This document shows, piece by piece, positions 1 through 11,576 of a DNA stretch of 64,000 nt (its first letter is position 1; each line of letters opens with the position of its first letter). The notes below the pieces were generated by a model. The model was not told where the DNA came from. It searched no databases and saw only the letters and a list, made by a program, of their open reading frames with translations. The stretch comes from Paramecium tetraurelia (lineage: Eukaryota; Ciliophora; Oligohymenophorea; Peniculida; Parameciidae), in assembly GCF_000165425.1 (NCBI RefSeq), contig NW_001799400.1, positions 62,001 through 126,000 on the forward strand, in the 5' to 3' direction. Position numbers and translations under genes: made by a program.

Positions 1-666
1 ATATTTGATATAAATAAAATAAATTAAAGAATGTTTGAGAAATCAATTAAACATCATCAATAGCCATTATATCTAAAGACTAGGACAATATCATTATATA
101 TATATTATATAATCTGATTAGTATATTAAATATCAATTGTAAAACTTAAATTAACATAATATATTGAAATATCTAAAGAGAATATTGTTGACTATAACCT
201 TAATTTTATATGATTTAATAAAAATTGGTGATTTCACAAAATAAACAAAATGTTCACATACATATATTAATTATATATTTTGGAATATTTAATATGCAAA
301 AGTCTCCAATTAATTATATCACTCAAAACACTCAACTTAAGTTATTCCAATACTCTTTTTATTAAAATAAATTAAGTAGTTACTTTAAAATGTGATTGAT
401 TATACTTTCATTTGATGTCTAAATTGTCATTTTAATCATTACGAATTCTTATTTATTAAAAAGTTATCAATAGTATTTAGATTTTCGATGTCAATTATAA
501 AATTTATATTATAAAATATGTAAAATTAGTAATCCGAATGCCAATATGTTACGAATAGGAATAAGTCATAATCTAATAAGGATCTCAATATACTATTTGT
601 AATTTATATAGTAAAATCAAGTTAACTCAATAAATATTGGAAAAATAACGATCAGGTTAAATATCA
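1..666. other. AT-rich non-coding stretch, no gene seen
   Basis: This 666-bp stretch is strongly AT-rich and has scattered TGA triplets in all frames. No conserved protein motif, tRNA or tandem repeat is visible. It is long compared with the other gaps in the window, so it could hold the promoter of the downstream gene or the 3' end of a gene outside the window. Confidence 0.5.
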
Positions 667-1915
667 ATGGATGACAATTTGTTGTTCTCGCATTTCTACT
701 AAAGACATCCATTTATTACTAGTCTCAACTAAAGTGCAGAAACAAATTTATTATCAGAATACATACCTTATATCAAATACGTTGAAATAGATTAAAATAC
801 TATTGTGATATAGAATGGAGAATACGGTGATCTATTTTATGGTTTGATATAAGGGAAAATCAATGTCAACGATTTATGCTTTGGTATTGAAGCCTTAAAT
901 TAAATGGCTTACGTTTAAGATGTGCAAACAGTTGAGAAATCAAAGTTTCTGATAATCAGTAGATAGAACTTTTAGGAAGCTTTACAGAAGGCAAAATTCA
1001 AGGAAAGAAACAATCTTATCGAATTTATGAAGGAATCCTAAATTTTTTAGAGGATGTCCAAAAGAACGATTGCATCGTTTATAAATTTATTTACTTTGGT
1101 GTATTTCCGAAAGAATCAGATAATTTATAGAGAGGGAGAGCAGGCGGATTATGTTTACATGATAAGAGTAATTGATAGTTACAATTTAGGAGGGAGAATT
1201 TGAGTTGAGTAAATAGTTCGATATTCAGAACAAACACAAATCAATGCCAATCAGTACGATAGGGAAGCCTGAACTATTCGGAGATTTGGATTGTTTGATG
1301 AACACGAGTAGACAATACACAGCGAGGTGTAAAGAGCAGGCTTATTGTTATAAGATTTCAAATTCAGTAATAATATGAATTAAGTAGAACTTTTATGCGA
1401 TTATTTAAAAGAATCCTCACTGCGGAATTGAGAATTACATAAATAACGTTATGAGAACTTAGACGTTGAGCAGACAGGAGAGGTTGTAGACAGCTTCATC
1501 AGTGTTGTCAGGAAATAGGAACTTGATATTTGGAGTGGAGGAGATAAAAAAGTCAAACAAGAAATTAGAGAATAAGTTTCATTATAACTCATCGCCAGGC
1601 AAAATAACTTAGAGATTCACTCCAATATATAGTAATTCCAATAGAAAAAAAATAAGAGTACGTTGTGCTACTTTGTATAATGAAGGCACCGTTGTGAGGT
1701 GCTAACAGAAACAGCACGGGTAAAGTGATCGCCAAGAGTAACTTATCAAATTGAAGGGATAATTGTTTGATGATATAGAGATACCGGATAGGATCAAAAG
1801 AAAATATTAGCAATAATTAAAAGAACTCAAAGATCAGACTATTAGAAGGTAATAATTGATCATAAGAACATAAAATAATTAATCAAGGATTATAGCATAA
1901 AGCATGATTTCATGA
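667..1915 (+). CDS. protein with two cyclic-nucleotide-binding (cNBD) domains
   Basis: About 401 aa after removal of two introns (1168-1189, 22 nt; 1367-1387, 21 nt). The first cNBD (roughly aa 1-130) holds the beta-roll signature NGEYGDLFYGLIQGKI; the second (roughly 130-270) reads YREGEQADYVYMIREGEFEL across the first splice, followed by a degenerate phosphate-binding cassette (ELFGDLDCLMNTSRQYTA). The rest is a basic Arg/Lys/Gln tail. No channel or kinase domain is present, so this looks like a stand-alone cNBD protein of the kind common in ciliates, perhaps a cAMP/cGMP sensor. Neither cassette has a clean FGE-x-AL...R-TA motif, so ligand binding is uncertain. The start is the first ATG that gives the full first domain. 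Its stop codon overlaps the stop of the convergent gene on the other strand. Confidence 0.85.
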
Positions 1916-2378
1916 GTGTTATTTGGTAATCATATATAGCTCTTCAATTTTATTAATATAATGATTGTGTTTATTTTAGATATCTTGTATTTGTTTATTG
2001 TATTTCTTGATATTGTCTAGCGAAGTATCTCCATAAAGTCTATTTTAAGTAATAATAGATTACATTTTTTATGTTTATAATTGGGATTTAGATAATTTGA
2101 AAAAGTTGTCCGATTTATCCTACGGCTTCTTATTTATTTGAGGCAATTTTAAGTAATAAGTGTCCTTATCTGGAGATTGTGGTTTTGTTTTCTTCTTATT
2201 TTTGCCCGATTACAAAGCTATATTGTTCAATCTCTAAATTGATGAATTATAATCATACTAGAAGTTCTGAAGATTTGGATATCTCAGGTAATTAAATCAA
2301 TCCTTTGTTTTGATGTATTGAGATTTTCCTTTCAGAAAGGCAAATCATTAATAATTTAATATAATTAATGAAAGCCAT
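1910..2378 (-). CDS. small Lys/Gln-rich protein of unknown function
   Basis: About 147 aa, with one 25-nt intron at 2234-2258 that removes an in-frame TGA and joins two good coding frames. The protein begins MAFINYIKLLMICLSERK, which could be a short hydrophobic leader, and continues as a Lys, Asn, Ser and Gln-rich hydrophilic chain with LDNIKKYNKQIQDIQ near the end, a probable short coiled coil. I recognise no domain. It is convergent with the cNBD gene: the two stop codons overlap by 6 bp. The clean splice and ciliate-code reading support a real gene; function unknown. Confidence 0.65.
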
Positions 2379-2454
2379 CTAATTTGTTAAATGGCTTAGA
2401 CTTTTTAAATTAAATACAATTAAATTAATTTTAATTTTATTAATAATATGATAT

Positions 2455-3790
2455 TCAAGCACAAGTACCTGACCATGTTTTCCCTTACAATCTACATTAA
2501 ACCTTATTTTTATCTCCAACAACTCCTAATCCTGGTGATACAAAATAATTGACTCCTGTATTGGCCGGGGTAGATGTAATAGAAGATGAGACACAATATT
2601 TGGCACCTAAATTACAAGTGAAGGTGACTCCAGCTTCTTACAAAATATCAGTTTCCAAGGCAGTATTAACTGGAAATTTATATAATTTCAAATTGGCAGC
2701 AACCACACTCATTGATGTGTCAGTCCAAGACCATGTTATTGTTAATGGTTTGAATCCAGTATCAAAAGTGTTTTAGGCTGCAGCATAAACTGGGGGATTT
2801 CCAATCATTGGTCTTAAACAGACGACATCTGAGTAGGCATTTCTAATTCCGAAAATTTCAGGTGGAAATGAATACACCATCAAATATCCATTTGAAGTAT
2901 AAAGATACCCTGACCAGTCAATTTTGGTGGTGTGTTATTGTCCATTGATTGTTATTGAGTTTCTTGAATAAGGAATGATGGCAAAGTTGATGAAATAGTA
3001 ATTTGTTTAATAATAATTAGGTTGAAAGTTGACCATTCTAAATAAAGCAATGAGGGCAACCGACCATATCTTTTAGACTAAGTTATCTCTCATAGTGTTT
3101 TATGAAGTGGTTTGTAAAACAACGAAATCCTAAGATTGATTTATTCATATACTCTCAGCATTTATAATGATTAGTATACAGTTCTTTCTAAATAGAAAGG
3201 GTGTGAATCTGGCATAGTTTGTAATGCAGTTGCCAGAGTTTTATACTAGGTTAAGATGGCTCCTAATTGGGATTCGAAATTGGCAGCAGTGGGCAAACTT
3301 GTCAATGAGGGCATGATCAACCAAGGATTTACAGTGTACAATTGAAATATAGTTGCCGAATTTTAGGTGGTTAGAGATGTCAAGGTAGTTGTTCCATCAC
3401 TGGCCTTATCATAATAGCCATCTGAGGTTTTGGTATATCTTACAAATGCATAATTTAGTTTGCCTTCTGATTTATCACAGCAAACATTGTCATATTATAA
3501 ACTGAAGGTTTCCAAAGAATCACATAGAGTTGATGCACCTCCAGTTGCCAATCCAGAGCCCGTTCTACAGGCAGCTACTTCATCAATCATATAACATGGA
3601 AGTGTTTAACAACTTCTATTATGAGGAATTATGTTATAAATTACGATTCCCAATAACAATATCCAATTCCTGAAATTCCACTTGAAGTACAACTCCCAAT
3701 TGCCAAACCTGAACAAGGTGTTTCTCCAATATACGTATAAGCAACAGATGATGTAATCTAATTTACTATTAATAAAATAGCAAATATCAT
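2455..3790 (-). CDS. secreted Cys-containing protein, tandem paralog A
   Basis: About 427 aa after two introns (3616-3644, 29 nt; 3130-3152, 23 nt). It starts with a hydrophobic signal-like segment (MIFAILLIVNQITSSVAYT). The N-terminal half has regularly spaced cysteines (PCSG..SCTSSG..YCYWES, SCQTLPCYM, CCDKSEG) and the end is again Cys-bearing (TFTCNLGAKYCVSS, VQCRL, GTCA). Tyr, Ser and Thr are abundant. No membrane anchor is evident at the C-terminus. It resembles the neighbouring gene 3845-5053 in length, layout and in a shared block (YYFINFAI here, YDFINFGF there), so the two are probably a tandem duplication. I do not recognise the family; a secreted or surface-coat protein is my inference. 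Confidence 0.75.
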
Positions 3791-3844
3791 ATTTATATTA
3801 TTAGAATATTAAATAAGATTGTGTCTAATGTATATATAATTTCC

Positions 3845-5053
3845 TCAAACACATTTTGCTAGTCTATAATATGGTTAATTCGATGATGAAATGGCAGTGC
3901 AGTCCTTAATTGTATCATGATGAAATATCATTAATTAATCTAATGATGCGCCTGGAACTGGAAAAGTTGGACAGGTTGTGATTGTGGTAATATCATATAC
4001 ACAAGTTACAGGAACTACTGTGTTTACTCCTGGGGCATAGGCAGTTGAAAATAGTTTGTTAAATGTCTAATAGTAGACAGCTGTATACTGTGTTGCTGTA
4101 TTAACCCAGGTGTATTTTATACTTACAGGAACATCGGCTATCAGTTGGGCTGTACCATCATCTTTAACTATCTTGATCCAAATCAAGTCAGACAATTGTT
4201 TTACACTAATAATACCAAATTATTCTGGAGCCAGTGTCATCACATAGATGTAACCATTGTAGGCATATGTCGACCATGTGAGTTCGATTTCATATTTATT
4301 TGTAGTTATCACAAGTTTTTATCTATTTAAATCTGAAAACCCAAAATTTATAAAGTCGTAGTTTTGAACATAATATGCTTTATAGTTTTAATATCTTTAA
4401 AATAGGATGTTCACTAAATCCCATGCCTTAGAAAGTTAAGCAGATCTAGTAGCCAAAGTATAGGTCACGTCATCCTAAATTTATAAATATAATTTTACTC
4501 TAATGTTCTAGAAGGTCTCTATTACAGCTTTTTCCAAAAACTTTGGTTGGACTGCATCTGTAATCAATTAATTAATCCCATGGTTGAATGCATCTAAAAT
4601 AGCAGACAGTTAAGTAGGGGATGCTAAAAGAATATCTAATGTGAATAATTAATAGGAGTATTTTTATGGAGTAGTTGTAGTTGTCAATACGGAAACAGGA
4701 GTCTCTGACAATGTGATATCTGGAGATCTGGTTATGTTTGCTTATCTTCTAAATCTTAATAGTCCATTTGGAACACTGGTTTCTCCTGTTTTCACACATA
4801 CATTTTCATATTTATAGTCTATGTTCAAAGGTATACATCCAGATATTGCATTTTATATGCAAGTCTAAACTTCACTCACTCTATAACAATCTGTAATGGT
4901 TTAGCAAGTGATTGGAGTGCCATAAGCACTTACTTCACAATTCCCTGCCATCTTGCAAAGAGTTGCATTAGAAATTGTGTTGCAAGTCTAGAGAGTGAAG
5001 GCTGCATTTATTATTTCGACAAAGGACAAACTTAATAAAATGAATTGCATCAT
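3845..5053 (-). CDS. secreted Cys-containing protein, tandem paralog B
   Basis: About 402 aa, read as one uninterrupted exon. A clear signal peptide opens the protein (MMQFILLSLSFVEIINAAF). Next comes a Cys-rich part (QTCNTISNATLCKMAGNC, ITCQTITDCYRV, QTCIQNAISGC), then a long Cys-poor middle, and a Cys-bearing end (VTCVYD, TTCPTFP, KDCTAI, LAKCV). No transmembrane segment follows the signal peptide, so secretion is likely. It lies 54 bp upstream of paralog A on the same strand and shares its general plan. Two adjacent ATGs could both serve as start; the outer one is given. Family not recognised. Confidence 0.75.
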
Positions 5054-5835
5054 CTATATTTAGATAAATTATATTTATATAAATTATCGTTTCTGCTATT
5101 GCTAAAATATATTTTAGTAGACACAAAATAAGTATAATTATGTATCTTACCTCAGTGGATGAATTACAAATAAAATTTATATTTTTAAATCAATTAATAA
5201 TAATTCAAATAATGTAGATAATGAATAGCTTCTATGACTATTATCTAAATCAATTATTTAATTTTGGTCTATTAAAATAAACTCGAAAGACAAAAAAATA
5301 TCTTGATTTGATATTCCATTTTATTTAATTTTTCTAATTCTATTCTAGCTATATTTATATATCGATATGTTATAGAAAACTCTTTTAATGTTTACAATTA
5401 CAATTTCCAATTTCCTAAATTTTATTGTATTCCTATATAAATTTTAATATTCGAGGCCTTCATATAAATTCTATTTTGACATCAAAATTTGACTATCTTT
5501 ATAATTAATTTCCTAAAGTTAATAGTTTAGAAGAACAATTACGACCAATTATGAATTTTAATTTTATTTAAAAGTATAAATATATTGTAAATTTAGATTT
5601 TCATTGAGAATCCAAAAATAGCTTGAAGACCAAAGTTAATCTAATCAATAAACAATTCTCCAGTTCTTAAATAATAAATATGGCTTTATGTTATGTTATT
5701 ATTATTAAATATTTTCATATTATTCTCTCATTAAATATTGATTTTATTGTCATTAGTTTAATGTTCTAATTCTTATTTCCATTTGAATATTCCATATTGT
5801 TATTTAAATATTTATTAATTTTATATTTATTTGAA
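5054..5835. other. AT-rich intergenic region
   Basis: About 780 bp between divergent genes. Both strands carry many short open stretches, expected where only TGA stops translation and GC is low, but none shows a domain, signal peptide or splice-linked continuation. It presumably contains the promoters of the Cys-rich gene to the left and the large membrane protein to the right. Confidence 0.5.
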
Positions 5836-8800
5836 ATGAATCCTCAAAAATCCTTACTTATCTAATCTATCATCCTCATTTAACATTTAATTCAGAATGC
5901 TGAAGCTAATATAGATTAAAATTCCTGTAAAGATGTTATTTTAAGAAAAAATGAATTCTATTGTGAAATCGACAATGTTAATTCCTTTTTTACAATTAAA
6001 AATACTGATAATTTAACGAACACAGATACCTATTAGGTTGAACAAGATTTAATTTAAGTTTAAAGTGCACCCTAATTAATTTCAAAGGATGAAATATTCC
6101 TTATGATAAAATTCCGAGAACTTACGGATCAAAATGAGCTTTGTTCTTTAATATACAACACTCAACTAAAGACTTATTCAATAAATTGTATTTCAACCTA
6201 ACCAACTTATATTATTGATAATAAGTTTTAGTTTAACGTTAATACAAAATTTAGTTTAGAAATATAAAAAACATAAAACTTTAACTGTTCTTAATTCGAT
6301 TATTATTAGGAAGGTTTTATTATATTTTGCTATTCCTTTCATTAAATTAAACTTTTTTCACTATAAAAAGAATAGAATATCATACAACAAACTAATATAT
6401 TTGAATCAGAAAATCAGAATTTATAATGTCTTTTACAATTTTACTTATTTCAAAACACTTTTTATATAGTTTATATATAATGTTTAGATTGGAGAATATA
6501 AATTTATGAAAATAATGCTTTGAAATAAGAGATTGATCGAAATTTTTTAAAAGAGAAACATAACATTGAGGGAAATCTACTAGACTTTAAATAATGCTAA
6601 ACTTGTTTTATTGTACTACTTTCATCAGGTGGATATATATTTAAATATGAAACAGTAGAGATACTGTTTGTTAAAGAAGATCTAAAAATTAATTAAACCC
6701 TAATTATGTTTGATCAACATTGTAATCCAAAAATGATAGTAAAGGATTTACCCGACAATAAGTATATATTTTCCTTCCCCAAAAAGTATCAAAACTTAAC
6801 CTTTAATACAAAAGATTTACCTACCAATATCATTTAAATTTAGTCTCCCCCAAGCTTATTCATATTGTATGGAGATTATTTCACTCTTTATGTAAATAAT
6901 ATCCTTCAATAAACTATAAAAAGAAAAATTTAGAATTTGTTGCAACATTCTAATTAAAAAATATTTATTGGAATAGAAGAAGGGAATTAAATAATATTTT
7001 TATTTATTAAAAGTTATATTCCATGTTTACCATTTAAAAATGAAAATTACTAATAGTCTGAATACTACTATTAATTTGAATAAATTAATAAAATCCATGC
7101 AATAGACACTTCATATTTGAATTGTTATAAAACCATTATAATCGATGATGAGAATTATGAAAAGAAATAGGAAAATGCTATTTAGATTAATTTAAAAGAA
7201 ACCTATATTTATGCTGAAAGAACTAATTATGAAGAATAGTTTGAGATATTCCTTAGCAGATCATTAATTTTTTCAATTAAACCTTATAGATTAACTTTAT
7301 CTTCCTCATTAGATAACATAAAATTTAAATTAAGGAGCAATGAAGCAAACTGCTAATTTAATCATTATTTAAAAAATTATTAAGGAAAATTTATTATTAG
7401 AACTGATAATCAATAGATTTACTCTATAATTCTATAAGGTTCTGAAGATAATCTTGTTGAATATAACTGTTAGGAAAAAACTATCCGTAGGTATTAAAAT
7501 GTATCACCTTTGGATGAATAAATAATACTTAGAGATGAAGATTAAATAGCTCTTTTCTTCTTAGATTAATCAAAACATTGTCTTTATAAAACTATTTTAG
7601 AGAATCGCAATTTAGATGAGATGCCTATGAAGATTATTTGTTTAGACACGTAAATTGAAAGAGTAATCAATTTAAACTACATTTTATTAAAAGTGAAGGA
7701 TTAAAATGTATTCTACAATTTACAATTTGTTGCAAATGAGATACATTTAATCAAAGTCTTTCTACCTCAATAAATCACTTAAAAATTTTAAGACATTTAT
7801 CTCATAAGGGATGATTATTTTCTAATCGTATACAGTAACGAACTGCATGTATTATTCAAGGAAACAATTACATAAAGTATATATTTTATATATATTAAGG
7901 AATAAATATTAATTGTAAAATTTTAGGAATTTTTTCTAGAATTAAAAGTCTTTACCTTGTAAATGTAATTTTATTAGATATCATTAAAAATGAATTGCAA
8001 TTTTATGAATTGTAATAATTTGAGTTTCGTTTAACTAAAAGTTATAATTTAGAGTTATATGTCCCTATTTAACCTTTTGAATTTAAAAGTACAAAGCTTT
8101 TGTTAATTATTTCTTGCTAACATAAAATTAATAAGAAATTATATCTATTAATATTCAACCCTGTAGCTCAACTATCTTTTCATTTACTGTAATAAGTTAT
8201 TGAAATAAAAAATCAGTATTTTTGGTTTTCTAATCGCTATTTATTTTATTTTGATGTCAAAAACCAATTGACTATTGAAGATGTGGATTATTTAGTTATT
8301 GAAATAGAGAATGAATAGTTTACAGATAAAATTAGCTAGGATGTAATACTGTAGTTGTAAGCGGAATTAGAGGACAGTGAAATTCCTCCAGTGAAGTAGG
8401 ATATTGCTATAACAATGCTAAATCCAAGTATAATGAAGCTAATCAATAAAAGCTCTCATATATTTATCGAAGATACAAATTAAGAGATAAATTTTAGAAA
8501 TAATGTTTTAGGAAGAATAGATAATATATTTTTGAATAATAATGAAAATTTTAAATTAAGAAATCCCCTTGAAGTTGAAATCCTTATGCAGTGTTCATAT
8601 TGTTACAATAAGTTTTGTTTTTAAGAAACTAATTCTGGAAATGTGACATTCTTTAAAGTTGGATAATCCAAGAACTATTATTCAGCCTATGATTTGGAGC
8701 ATTTAATTTAAAATCTAGTATTCATAGAAGTGATAGGTGAGAACTAATTCTTATTTATTCATTAAAAAGATCAACTATTTTTTTCAATTTCATTAATGAT

Positions 8801-9914
8801 ACTAAAAGATCAAATCTTTTAGGTTTAAAAATAGATTGACTTTATTTTCACCAATATGTTATATGGCATAAGATTAGTGTAAAATATTTTGCTTATTTCA
8901 AATTATTATTTAGAGTATAGATTCTTGATTGATTAAAATGACATAAACCCATTAAACTTTTCTATTTTGAATTAGGGCAGTTTAATTGAGAATATCGATT
9001 CTGAAACATATTTAGAAGCAATGGTAAATGGAATGGAACAAATTATGCTATTTAGATTATTTAAAATTATTAATGCGTCGGTCTAAATCCTTTAAGTATT
9101 TGCAGTATCTATTTCGAATTATTAAATTAAAGATTTAATTTATGGATAAGCACCTAATTAATCATCAAATTACTTAAGATTACTAAAATAGAAATTAAAT
9201 TTTGACAACTAATAACTTGATTTAAGTATATTTTTTATCGGCGTGAAAAAAATTGCTTTGTTATTTTAGATTAATCTTTAACTAAGGGAATAGAAATATG
9301 AAATAAATATTAGAAAGATTTTAAGGTATCCTGAAAGTGTTTAAAATTGCAAATTTATTTTGATAGATTACGAGGAAATGATCCTTTAGTGTGACATTAC
9401 AAATTATTATTATGACATGAAAACTACTGAGTATCTCTAAGATCCTATTTATTCAACAAAAATCCTTTAACAAGTTGAGATACTTAATAGTACACATTTT
9501 TTGTTTTACAATTTTTTTTAACACAATCAATCTGTTGTATTATCTGCTGGGTAAAGAGGAGGATATGTATTATAAAAATTATCTTAAAATATTACATTTC
9601 CGACCACTCTTGAATTTAAAGTTATTAGAACTAATTAAAGTTACGCAGGTAAATTATATCTAAATTATTACTTAGTTGAAAATGATTACTTGACTTCAGA
9701 GACATTTTACCTTTAAGTTAATCAATAAGAAATTTTATAAAATAAACTTTCTTAATTAAGTTTCTTTATCTTCCTTTTGATAGTCTTAATGCTTTTGGCT
9801 GCTATTATCTTTTATTATAAAAAAAAATAAACTCAAAAAAATGAGTTGGGGAGAGAAGTCTATAAAGAAATTTCGTTATCTACGATTAAATTGGAAAATT
9901 CATAAAAAATTTGA
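5836..9914 (+). CDS. large type I membrane protein, unknown family
   Basis: About 1,350 aa. The N-terminus (LIQSIILIQHLIQNAEA) is signal-like. A very long extracellular part follows, rich in Gln, Ile, Phe and Tyr with scattered Cys. Near the C-terminus is one strong membrane helix (LSFFIFLLIVLMLLAAIIF) followed by basic residues and a short cytoplasmic tail of about 35 aa. The frame changes once at about 7.83-7.90 kb. Three intron choices restore it equally well: 7835-7860 (26 nt), 7849-7877 (29 nt) or 7877-7899 (23 nt); I cannot choose among them. Large single-pass proteins of this design are frequent in Paramecium and usually lack named domains. Function unknown. Confidence 0.8.
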
Positions 9915-10172
9915 GTTATTAATAATTATATTCTACAATGAATTTTATCATAATACTCTACTACTTCAACCAAAGTTTAAAATAATAAAGATACTTCATG
10001 TAATTTTTTATAATTGAATATCTTCCAAATAAAAACAACTTCATTTTCTTATTTTTATAATAAATGATTTTAAATATTTAACAATAAGTAAAGAAGTATG
10101 AATAACATTGAAAATTAAATTACTTTTAATTTTAAATTATTATAGTTTATTAATCAATAATATAATTAATTC

Positions 10173-11332
10173 ATGAAAATTTACAGCAAATTTTGCACGA
10201 TACTAAAATCGACAGCTAGTTTTAATGAGAGACACTTTGTTGATAAGATGAAAATAAAAGTGAAAGCTGGTGATGGTGGTAAAGGATGTGTGTGCTATTA
10301 TAGGTGAGTTCTAAATTTATGAAATAGAGATCGTATTGTAGTTACAGGTGCCCCCGATGGAGGAGATGGAGGAAAAGGAGGAGATATATATTTGAAGGCT
10401 TCCGAATAAATATATGATCTAAGTATTATAAGAAAGCCACATTTATTTGGGATTAATGGAAAATAAGGAATGAAATTGAAATGCAATGGGAAAACAGGTT
10501 CAGATATAAAAGTTAATGTTCCTTTGGGAACCTTGGTTTATGAGTTAAAATCAGATGATACAAAAGAATTGATAGCTGATCTTGATGAACAAAATAAGGA
10601 GTGCTTGGTTGCAAAAGGTGGTGCTGGAGGAAAGGGAAATGCAAGAAATATAGGGATTAGAGAAGTGCAATTGGGATAATAAGGACAGGAAAAGGACATA
10701 TTTTTAGAAGTGAAGACTCTAGCAGACATAGGATTGGTAGGATTTCCCAATGCAGGAAAATCAACATTTTTAGCTGCAGCCTCAAGAGCTTTGCCTAAGA
10801 TTGCTGATTACCCATTTACAACATTGAATCCTATGGTGGGGAAGGTGAGATTTGTAGATAATATGGAAATGACCATAGCAGACATTCCAGGGTTAATAGA
10901 AGAAGCCCATAATGATAAGGGATTAGGGCATGAATTTTTGAGACACATTGAAAGATGCCGAGTATTTAATACATGAATATATCTTAGTTATTACTATATG
11001 TATTAGATGGTTAAGCAGGAAATATAGAGGAGCAATTACAAATACTAAAGAGTGAAATTAAAGAGTATAATGAGAAGATTTTAGAAAAGCCTTATCTAGT
11101 TTGTGTTAATAAGGCTGATCTGATAAAATAAGAATTTGATTACATGATGATAAGTGCTAAGCACGGATAGAATGTTGGTTAATTATTGTTGAAATGTAAA
11201 TATTAAATTGAGAAGATCAGAAATGAAATGTTAATGAACAAGCAGAAGGATAGAGAGAATGAGAAAAGTTATTAATTAAAGAGATAATAATTAGAAAAGG
11301 AATTGTTTGGGTCAACAGGGAGATCTAATTGA
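10173..11332 (+). CDS. OBG: Obg-family GTPase (probably mitochondrial, MTG2/ObgH type)
   Basis: About 369 aa after two introns (10304-10327, 24 nt, with an unusual GTGAG 5' end; 10962-10987, 26 nt). The Obg fold is clear: glycine-rich repeats [22 protein letters not shown] and [11 protein letters not shown]. The G domain carries G1 GFPNAGKST, switch [12 protein letters not shown]3 DIPGLIEEA and G4 NKAD, with a late MISAKHG (G5-like). Obg proteins are GTPases that help assemble the large ribosomal subunit. The N-terminal extension ([17 protein letters not shown]), rich in Ser/Lys and lacking acidic residues, looks like a mitochondrial presequence, which favours the organellar member. Length matches bacterial Obg without the C-terminal OCT domain. 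Confidence 0.93.
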
Positions 11333-11576
11333 AATTTGTTTATAAACAATATTAAATTTGATTTTCTTATTAAAAATAAGGGGTTTTCAGTATTTATATG
11401 TGTAATCTTTTTCTTCACTTATATGTTGATAAATTAAGAATTTAGACAAACAAAATAAAATGACTTAGTGATCTAATTAGTAATCCTAGTCTTATAATTT
11501 TGAATAGTATTAATAAGTTCTTATATTTGTGAAATAAAAATATATTAATTAATATTTCTAAAAAGATAACCGATGA

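Noticed and set aside
1-666. Subtelomeric end of a macronuclear chromosome
   Set aside because: No C4A2/C3A3-type telomere repeat is present at the left edge, so the AT-rich start is left as plain intergenic DNA.
2549-2776. + strand ORF reading TPVLAGVDVIEDE
   Set aside because: Antisense to the Cys-rich paralog A, whose minus-strand reading has a signal peptide, spliced frames and Cys pattern.
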